NCBI GenBank assembly: GCA_035307765.1
Contig: DATGHU010000020.1
Location: forward strand, 1 to 28,084
Direction of reading: 5' to 3'
Source: a bacterium
GTDB taxonomy: Bacteria; Sysuimicrobiota; Sysuimicrobiia; Sysuimicrobiales; Segetimicrobiaceae
DNA length: 28,084 nt
Position numbers and translations under genes: made by a program
In this document: one piece after another, positions 23,381 to 28,084 of the stretch
Numbering within the stretch: position 1 is the first letter of the stretch
Layout: the number at the start of each line of letters is the position of its first letter
Notes under the pieces: model-generated
What the model saw: the letters and a program-made list of their open reading frames with translations, nothing else
Database searches by the model: none
Told to the model about the DNA's origin: nothing

Positions 23381-25824
23381 CCGCGCGTGCCTGCCCTGGG
23401 ACCGGCTTCCGCCGCGTGCGCGAGCCGCCACATGCGCTCCGGGGTGAACGGAAGCGTGTACACCTCCGCCGTACCTCCGAGCGCATCGACGACGGCGTTG
23501 CCGACGGCGGCCGGCGCGCCGATGATCGCCCCCTCGCCGCAGCCCTTCACCCCGCCAACGGTGAGGGGGGACGGGGACTCGGTGTGGAGCACCTCGATCC
23601 GGCACACCTCGTTCATCGTGGGCACAAGGAAGTCCATGAAGTTGGGGTTGAGGCACTGCCCCTGCTCGTCGTAGACGACTTCCTCCAGCAGCACTTTGCC
23701 AATGCCCTGGGCGACCCCGCCCCGAATCTGCCCCTCGACGATCGTGGGGTTGATCAACCGTCCGGCGTCTGCGACGACGACGTAGCGCAACAAGGTCAAC
23801 TTGCCGGTTTTCGGGTCGAGCTCGACCGCCACGGCGTGCACCTCGTGGGATGACACGCCGTAGGCGGGTGGATCGTAAAAGGCGACGGCTTCGAGCCCCG
23901 GTTCGAACCCCGGGGGCACGGTGCCCTCCCGGCGATGGGCGATCCACGCCAGCCGCTTGATCGTGACGCTCCGTGTCGAATCGACGAGGGAGTAGACGGC
24001 CCCCGGCCGCATCGCGACGTTGTCGCGGGGCTCGTCGAGCAGGTGGGCGCCGAGGAGCAGGAGCAGTTCCCGGATCTTGCGCGCGGCGAGGATGATCGCG
24101 CCGCCGCTGGACACGGCGGTGCGGCTGCCCGTCGACCCCATGCCGTAGGGGGACAGCTCGGTATCGTTGTGCCGCACCGTCACGTCTTCGGGGGTCAGGC
24201 CGAGCTCGTCCGCGGCGAGCTGAGCGAGCGTGGTCTCGTGCCCCTGCCCGCTCCCAGCGGCGCTCGTGTACACGGTCGCCCGGCCGTGCACGTCAACGCG
24301 GACCTTCGCGCCATCGTAGCCGGCGATCGAGTACAGCTTGCGCGGCAAGCGCTTGACGGTGCCGGTCGCGCATTCCTCGGCGAAGCACGCGACGCCGACC
24401 CCGACCAAGCGTCCCTGGGCGCGCCAGCCGGCCTGGCGGGCTTTGAATTCGCGGTAGCCGAGTGTGTCGACCGCGAGCTCGAGCGCCTCGCGATAGTTGC
24501 CGCTGTCCCGCTCGAGACCGGTGATCGTCCGGTAGGGCATATCCTCGAGACCGAGGAGATTGCGCAGGCGCAGCTCGATCGGATCCATCCCGAGGCGCGC
24601 CGCCAGCATGTTGACGAGCCGCTCCAACGCGAAATTCGCGGGCGGGCGGGCGACCCCCCGGTACGGCCCGTGCGGGCAGGTCGTGGTGACCGCAGCCCGC
24701 GCCCGATACCGGTAGTGGGAGAATTTGTAGGGACCGACGATGCACGAGGCGCAGTTGAGGAGTTCGTTGAGCGGAGTGTCGGGGAAGGTCGCGTACGCGC
24801 CGCCGTTCACGATGATATCCGATTCCAGCGTCAGGAACCGGCCGTGACGGTCCGCGCTGAGGCGGAGCCAGATGCGCTCCTCCTGCCCGTGGGTACTGGC
24901 CAGGAAGTTCTCGCGCCGATCCTCCAGCCACTTGATGGGCCGGTGGAGCTCCCGCGCGAGCGCGGCGATGACGACCTGCTCGGCGTCGAGGGAGGCTTTG
25001 TTGCCAAATCCGCCGCCGACATCCGGGCTCAGCACGTGGATCAGGTCCTCCGGCATGTGCAGGCACCCGGCGAGGCCGTAGCGGACGACGTGGGGGATCT
25101 GCGTGCTGGTCCAGAGCGTCAGCCGCCCCGTGCCTGCGTCGTAGTTGGCCAGCGCACCCCGGCACTCCAGCGGCACGGCGGCGCTGCGCTGGGTGTGAAA
25201 CGTGGCCTCGACGACGGCCGCGGCCTCCGCTTTTATCTCATCGACCTCGCCGTACTCCTGCCGCTCGTCAGCGTAGAGATTGCCGGGCACCGTGTCGTGA
25301 ATCGGGGCTGCGGCAGGGTCGAGCGCCTGGTCGATGGTCGCCAGCGGCGCCAGCGGCTCGTAGTCGACCTCGACCCGCCCGGCCGCGTCCTCGGCGAGAT
25401 AGCGATTATCGGCGACCACGGCCACCACCGGCTCGCCGACGAATCGCACCGTCCCGACGGCGAGCACGGGGTAGTCGGACTCGCGATACGTGCTCGCGCC
25501 GAAGGGCGCGCGAATCGGGGCCACCCGCGTATGGATCTGCGGCCCGGTGTAGGCGGCCACCACGCCTTGAGCGGCTAGGGCCGCGGTGAGCTCGATCGTG
25601 CGGATGCGCGCGTGCGCGTGGGGGCTCCGGACGAAGGCGACGTGGAGCGTGCGGGGAAAATCCACGTCGCCCAGGTACCGCGCGGCGCCTGTGACGAGGC
25701 GCGCGTCCTCCTTCCGGCGCAGTCGCTGGCCGACATACGCGGCGGCAGGAGCGTCGACCGTCGGGGAGGGGGGCTTGGCCGTATCCACATCATGCAGTAT
25801 GGCATCGTTGACCGCGGGGCTCAA
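23377..25824 (-). CDS. Molybdopterin-binding large subunit of a molybdenum hydroxylase (xanthine dehydrogenase / CoxL family)
   Basis: An 815-residue catalytic subunit holding the molybdenum-cytosine dinucleotide-type cofactor. Visible marks are GQRLRRKEDARLVTGAARYLGD (32-53), VRSPHAHARI, DVGGGFGNKASLDAEQ (GGGFGNK at 270-276), and GCGEGAIIGAPAAVGNAVVDAL with the expected catalytic glutamate at 764. The active-site loop reads GPYRGVARPPANFALERL (386-403). True form I CO dehydrogenases have a cysteine-containing AYxCSFR loop there, so this enzyme belongs to the form II-like or aldehyde/N-heterocycle hydroxylase group and probably does not oxidise CO. The frame opens at a TTG (25824) with no ribosome site; a GTG at 25788 is an alternative. 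It is divergent from the cyclase-family gene. Likely partners are the medium subunit downstream and the small subunit at 12605-13126. Confidence 0.93.
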   Translation of the reverse strand: MSPAVNDAILHDVDTAKPPSPTVDAPAAAYVGQRLRRKEDARLVTGAARYLGDVDFPRTLHVAFVRSPHAHARIRTIELTAALAAQGVVAAYTGPQIHTRVAPIRAPFGASTYRESDYPVLAVGTVRFVGEPVVAVVADNRYLAEDAAGRVEVDYEPLAPLATIDQALDPAAAPIHDTVPGNLYADERQEYGEVDEIKAEAAAVVEATFHTQRSAAVPLECRGALANYDAGTGRLTLWTSTQIPHVVRYGLAGCLHMPEDLIHVLSPDVGGGFGNKASLDAEQVVIAALARELHRPIKWLEDRRENFLASTHGQEERIWLRLSADRHGRFLTLESDIIVNGGAYATFPDTPLNELLNCASCIVGPYKFSHYRYRARAAVTTTCPHGPYRGVARPPANFALERLVNMLAARLGMDPIELRLRNLLGLEDMPYRTITGLERDSGNYREALELAVDTLGYREFKARQAGWRAQGRLVGVGVACFAEECATGTVKRLPRKLYSIAGYDGAKVRVDVHGRATVYTSAAGSGQGHETTLAQLAADELGLTPEDVTVRHNDTELSPYGMGSTGSRTAVSSGGAIILAARKIRELLLLLGAHLLDEPRDNVAMRPGAVYSLVDSTRSVTIKRLAWIAHRREGTVPPGFEPGLEAVAFYDPPAYGVSSHEVHAVAVELDPKTGKLTLLRYVVVADAGRLINPTIVEGQIRGGVAQGIGKVLLEEVVYDEQGQCLNPNFMDFLVPTMNEVCRIEVLHTESPSPLTVGGVKGCGEGAIIGAPAAVGNAVVDALGGTAEVYTLPFTPERMWRLAHAAEAGPRAGTRG

Positions 25825-25872
25825 TGTGCAGGATGCCCAGTCGTACGTCGGGGATACTGTGTGCCCCAGCTA

Positions 25873-25902
25873 TTGCTCGGTCCGACGGCGCCGTTGCATA
25901 CT
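25873..25902 (+). promoter_or_regulatory. Weak candidate promoter for the cyclase-nitrilase group
   Basis: TTGCTC (25873-25878) and CATACT (25897-25902) are separated by 18 bases, 25 bp before the ATG at 25928, in the 103-bp divergent gap. The -10 matches four of six positions and the -35 only three, so this is a weak call. Confidence 0.2.
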
Positions 25903-25927
25903 CAGGAAGCGGTACGGGAGGGCAGGC

Positions 25928-26617
25928 ATGGCTAAGGTGAAGACCGTCCGTCGGATCGTCGACCTCAGCCACCGCGTGACCAGCGGGATGCGCGGCTATC
26001 CGGGGATCCCGGCGCCGTCGATCACGGCGTTTCTGACGCACGAGGCCTCCCGCGCGCGCTACGACGGGCAGTGCGAGCTGACCTTCTCGCACGTAGACAT
26101 CGTCGCCGGCACGGGGACGTACCTAGACTCCCCCTACCACCGCGATTCGGCGCTGCCCGACTTCGCCACGCTCCCGCTCTCAGCGGCCGCCGATCTCCCG
26201 GGGGTGGTGCTCGACGTCCGCGCGCGGCCCGGGCGGGCGATTCGGCCGGAGGAACTGGGGGTGGGGGCATGGGCCGGGTGCGCGGTCCTGCTGCGCACGG
26301 GGATGGAGGAGTGCTGGGAGACGGACCAGTATTGGGACAATAGTCCCTTCCTGCTCGCCGAGACGGCTCGGGCGCTGCTGGAGCGGGGCGCCGCACTGGT
26401 GGGGGTCGATTTCTTGAACGTGGATGATGTGACCAATCCGCGCCGGCCCGCGCACACGCTGCTACTGCGTGCGGGCGTGCCCATCGTCGAGAATCTGTGT
26501 CGCGTGGCCGCGCTGCCGCCGCGCGGCTTCCGCCTGCACGCGGCGCCGCCCCCGCTGGTGGGGGTCGCGTCGTTTCCGATTCGGGCCTACGCCGTGGTGG
26601 AAGAGGCATCGGGGTGA
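25928..26617 (+). CDS. Cyclase-family metal hydrolase (kynurenine formamidase-like), variant motif
   Basis: A 229-residue protein of the cyclase family (Pfam Cyclase), whose members hydrolyse N-formyl or cyclic amides such as N-formylkynurenine or isatin. The fold is recognisable from RRIVDLSHRVTSGMRGYPG at the N-terminus, DSPYHRD, GVDFLNVDD, and AHTLLLRAGVPIVENL near the C-terminus, which keeps the expected His and Glu. The family signature HxGTHxDxPxH here reads GTGTYLDSPYH (61-71): both of the first two His are replaced (G61 and Y65), while D67, P69 and H71 remain. It may bind metal differently or belong to a functionally distinct clade. The ATG is preceded by GGGAGG 6-7 bases upstream, which rules out the longer open frame. 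A nitrilase-family gene follows after 31 bp. Confidence 0.88.
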   Translation: MAKVKTVRRIVDLSHRVTSGMRGYPGIPAPSITAFLTHEASRARYDGQCELTFSHVDIVAGTGTYLDSPYHRDSALPDFATLPLSAAADLPGVVLDVRARPGRAIRPEELGVGAWAGCAVLLRTGMEECWETDQYWDNSPFLLAETARALLERGAALVGVDFLNVDDVTNPRRPAHTLLLRAGVPIVENLCRVAALPPRGFRLHAAPPPLVGVASFPIRAYAVVEEASG

Positions 26618-26648
26618 AGGGACCAACGTGCCGGGGGGGAGCGTACCG

Positions 26649-27506
26649 ATGTCGCGGATAGTCCGCATCGCGGCCGGCCAGCTCGGCCCGTCGGGGAGCA
26701 AGCGCGAGAACGCCGAGCGCATGTGCGCCCTGCTCGACCAAGCCGGTCGTGCCCGAGTGCAGCTCGTCGGGTTTCCCGAGCTGAGCCTGACCCCGTATTT
26801 CTGCACCGAGAACACGCGGGAGTACGAACACTACTTTGAACCGCTGGAGAATCCGTATCTGGGTCAGATCCTCGGTCGTGCGAAGGAACTCGGGATCGCC
26901 GTCATCGTGCCGTTCGGCGAGGTGGACGGCATCAAGTTTTTCAACTCCTCGGTGATCGTGAATCAGGCGGGCACGGTCGTCGGCCGGTACCGGAAGATTC
27001 ATCTTCCAGGAGCATTTCCGCTGCCGGGGCGCGGGGCGCTCGTGTTCGAGAAGCTCTACTTCACCCCGGGAGATTGCGGGTACCCGGTGATGGATCTCGG
27101 GTTCGCCAAGGTCGGCGTGCAGATCTGCTACGAGCGGAACTTTCCAGAAGGCTACCGCATCCTGGCGCTCGGGGGCGCGGAGATCGTCTACACCCCCACC
27201 AACCTGATGCGGATCGGCGCGGTCTGGACGCCGGAGACCTGGGAGCTGGTGCTCCGCGCCCGAGCCTACGAGAACGGTTGCTTCGTGGTCGGCGTCAACA
27301 AGAGCGGCCACGAGGGCGCGCTGGACTACGTGGGCGACTCCCTCGTTGCCAGCCCCAAAGACGGCTCCGTCATCGCGAGGAGCGCCGCCGAAGGGGACGA
27401 TCTTCTGGTGGTGGAGATCGATCTGGATGACGTGACCGAGGCGCGCAAGCGGCTGCCGTTCATGCGCGACCGTCAGCCGTTGACCTACGACGCCCTCACG
27501 CGATGA
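26649..27506 (+). CDS. Carbon-nitrogen hydrolase, nitrilase superfamily (beta-ureidopropionase / N-carbamoyl amidase-like)
   Basis: A 285-residue cytosolic amidase. The catalytic triad is visible: E44 in GFPELSL, K116 in YRKIHLPG, and the nucleophile C160 in VGVQICYERNFPEG. The region EKLYFTPGDCGYPVMDLGFAKVGVQICYERNFPEGYRILALGGAEIV is close to the pattern of beta-ureidopropionases and N-carbamoyl-amino acid/putrescine amidases, which remove a carbamoyl group as CO2 and ammonia. That function would fit a hydantoin or pyrimidine route with HyuAB, but the substrate is inferred. The start is the ATG at 26649, with GGGGGGAG about 7 bases upstream; the longer open frame overlaps the cyclase gene and is not used. 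It lies 31 bp after that gene and 72 bp before the LLM gene. Confidence 0.92.
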   Translation: MSRIVRIAAGQLGPSGSKRENAERMCALLDQAGRARVQLVGFPELSLTPYFCTENTREYEHYFEPLENPYLGQILGRAKELGIAVIVPFGEVDGIKFFNSSVIVNQAGTVVGRYRKIHLPGAFPLPGRGALVFEKLYFTPGDCGYPVMDLGFAKVGVQICYERNFPEGYRILALGGAEIVYTPTNLMRIGAVWTPETWELVLRARAYENGCFVVGVNKSGHEGALDYVGDSLVASPKDGSVIARSAAEGDDLLVVEIDLDDVTEARKRLPFMRDRQPLTYDALTR

Positions 27507-27578
27507 GCGGTCAACGCCCGAGGTGAGCGCGGGGTCGCGCGGATCGGCGCGGCAGACAGATCCCGAAGGAGTTTCATC

Positions 27579-28084
27579 GTGATGGGAACCGAGCATGTGA
27601 AGTTCGGCGTCCGGCTGCTCGACGATCTCGGCGGCGTCCGTGACCTGGTGGCGCTCGGCCAGTTGGCCGAGCAGCTGGGGTTCGACAGCCTCTGGTGCCC
27701 GAACGGTCTGTTCCGCTTGAACTCGTGGGTACTGGACGCGGCCCTCGCCCAGGCAACGTCCCGGATTGGACTGTTCGCCGGCACCAACGTCTACACCACC
27801 GATCCGGCCGAGATCGCGACGTTCCTCGCGACCCTCGATGACATCGCCCAGGGACGGGCAAGCGTGTCCATCGGGTTGCACAACACCGACACCATCACGT
27901 GGGTCGGGATGCACGGGAGCGACGTTCTGCAGCGGGTGCGGGAAGCAACCGACATCGTCCGGCGGTTGCTGCGCGGCGAGGTGGTGGCGTACGGCGGGCA
28001 GGTCTACCGGTGGACCGAGAAGGCGTACCTGCGCGTCAAGCCGTACCGGGCTGACGTGCCGATTCTGATCTGCCCGGTGGGGGA
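27579..28084 (+). CDS. LLM-class flavin/F420-dependent oxidoreductase, N-terminal part (partial)
   Basis: The open frame runs off the window end without a stop; about 168 residues are present. It has the luciferase-like barrel start KFGVRLLDDLGGVRDLVALGQLAEQLGFDSLWCPNGLF, then ATSRIGLFAGTNVYTTDPAEIATFLATLDDIAQGRASVSIG, and VLQRVREATDIVRRLLRGEVVAYGGQVYRW, the usual helix and 'GxxY/F' pattern before the substrate region. These enzymes use F420 or FMNH2; relatives include methylene-tetrahydromethanopterin reductase and ring-opening monooxygenases. AAGGAG at 27566-27571 serves either the GTG at 27579 or the ATG at 27582. It follows the nitrilase-family gene by 72 bp and is probably the third gene of that operon. 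It is a different gene from the LLM tail at the window start. Confidence 0.85.
   Translation, partial: MMGTEHVKFGVRLLDDLGGVRDLVALGQLAEQLGFDSLWCPNGLFRLNSWVLDAALAQATSRIGLFAGTNVYTTDPAEIATFLATLDDIAQGRASVSIGLHNTDTITWVGMHGSDVLQRVREATDIVRRLLRGEVVAYGGQVYRWTEKAYLRVKPYRADVPILICPVG

Noticed and set aside
22487-23947. Open frame on the minus strand extending the FAD subunit gene upstream to 486 residues
   Set aside because: The part before residue 190 has no family similarity, is Arg/Gly-rich as expected for a shadow frame, and overlaps real large-subunit coding sequence. The GTG at 23380 gives the normal CoxM N-terminus and a GTGA overlap.
23935-25578. 547-residue open frame on the plus strand
   Set aside because: It is antisense to the molybdopterin large subunit and resembles no family.
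23377-25824. Call as aerobic CO dehydrogenase
   Set aside because: The active-site loop lacks the form I cysteine motif, so only the wider molybdenum hydroxylase family is supported.
25586-25927. Upstream extension of the cyclase-family frame
   Set aside because: It overlaps the antiparallel large-subunit gene, and a good ribosome site precedes the ATG at 25928.
26469-26648. Upstream extension of the nitrilase-family frame
   Set aside because: It lies within the cyclase-family gene in another frame; the ATG at 26649 has its own ribosome site and gives a standard nitrilase N-terminus.
26022-27914. 630-residue open frame on the minus strand
   Set aside because: It is antisense to three well-supported genes and has the Arg/Pro/His-rich composition of a GC-rich shadow frame.

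Overview
The window is a GC-rich bacterial chromosome segment made almost entirely of catabolic and nutrient-uptake genes. There are 22 protein-coding genes, two of them cut by the window edges, and no RNA genes, insertion sequences or CRISPR arrays that I can see. High GC, GTG/TTG starts, Tat-exported solute-binding proteins without a lipobox and the gene families present fit an uncultured soil or sediment heterotroph. The phylum cannot be fixed from this sequence alone.

Layout. (1) 2-241 is the tail of a flavin/F420 luciferase-like (LLM) oxidoreductase. (2) 359-5338, plus strand: two family-5 solute-binding proteins (SBPs) and a DppB/DppC permease pair without ATPase genes. (3) 5339-5634 is a gene-free convergent spacer. 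(4) 14914 down to 5635, minus strand: a PucR-type regulator, a [2Fe-2S] molybdenum-hydroxylase small subunit, a full DppBCDF transporter core, an amidohydrolase and a third SBP that is a close paralogue of the first one. A promoter-like sequence before the amidohydrolase suggests the last two genes can also be transcribed on their own. (5) 14915-15147 is a divergent regulatory region with several palindromes. (6) 15148-21308, plus strand: a GntR/FCD regulator, hydantoinase/oxoprolinase B and A, and an M17 leucyl aminopeptidase. (7) 25824 down to 21305, minus strand: molybdopterin large subunit, FAD medium subunit and a DAO-family FAD oxidoreductase. (8) 25928-end, plus strand: a cyclase-family (kynurenine formamidase-like) hydrolase, a beta-ureidopropionase-like nitrilase-family amidase, and the start of a second LLM oxidoreductase.

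How the genes may work together (inference). The content suits uptake of peptides or small cyclic amides/N-heterocycles, oxidation by a molybdenum hydroxylase and/or LLM monooxygenase, ring or amide opening (cyclase-family hydrolase, HyuAB, amidohydrolase), removal of an N-carbamoyl or amide group (nitrilase family), and oxidation or release of amino acids (DAO-family enzyme, aminopeptidase). The PucR regulator agrees with a nitrogen-catabolic theme. No single substrate can be named.

Most unusual points: repeated ATTGGATCCAAT-type palindromes around the pucR/gntR divergent promoters; a molybdenum hydroxylase whose small subunit gene lies in a different operon about 8-10 kb from the other two; a cyclase-family enzyme that has lost two histidines of its signature motif; a GntR/FCD regulator without the usual metal-binding histidines; and paralogous, relatively AT-rich SBP genes facing each other across an ATPase-less permease set.
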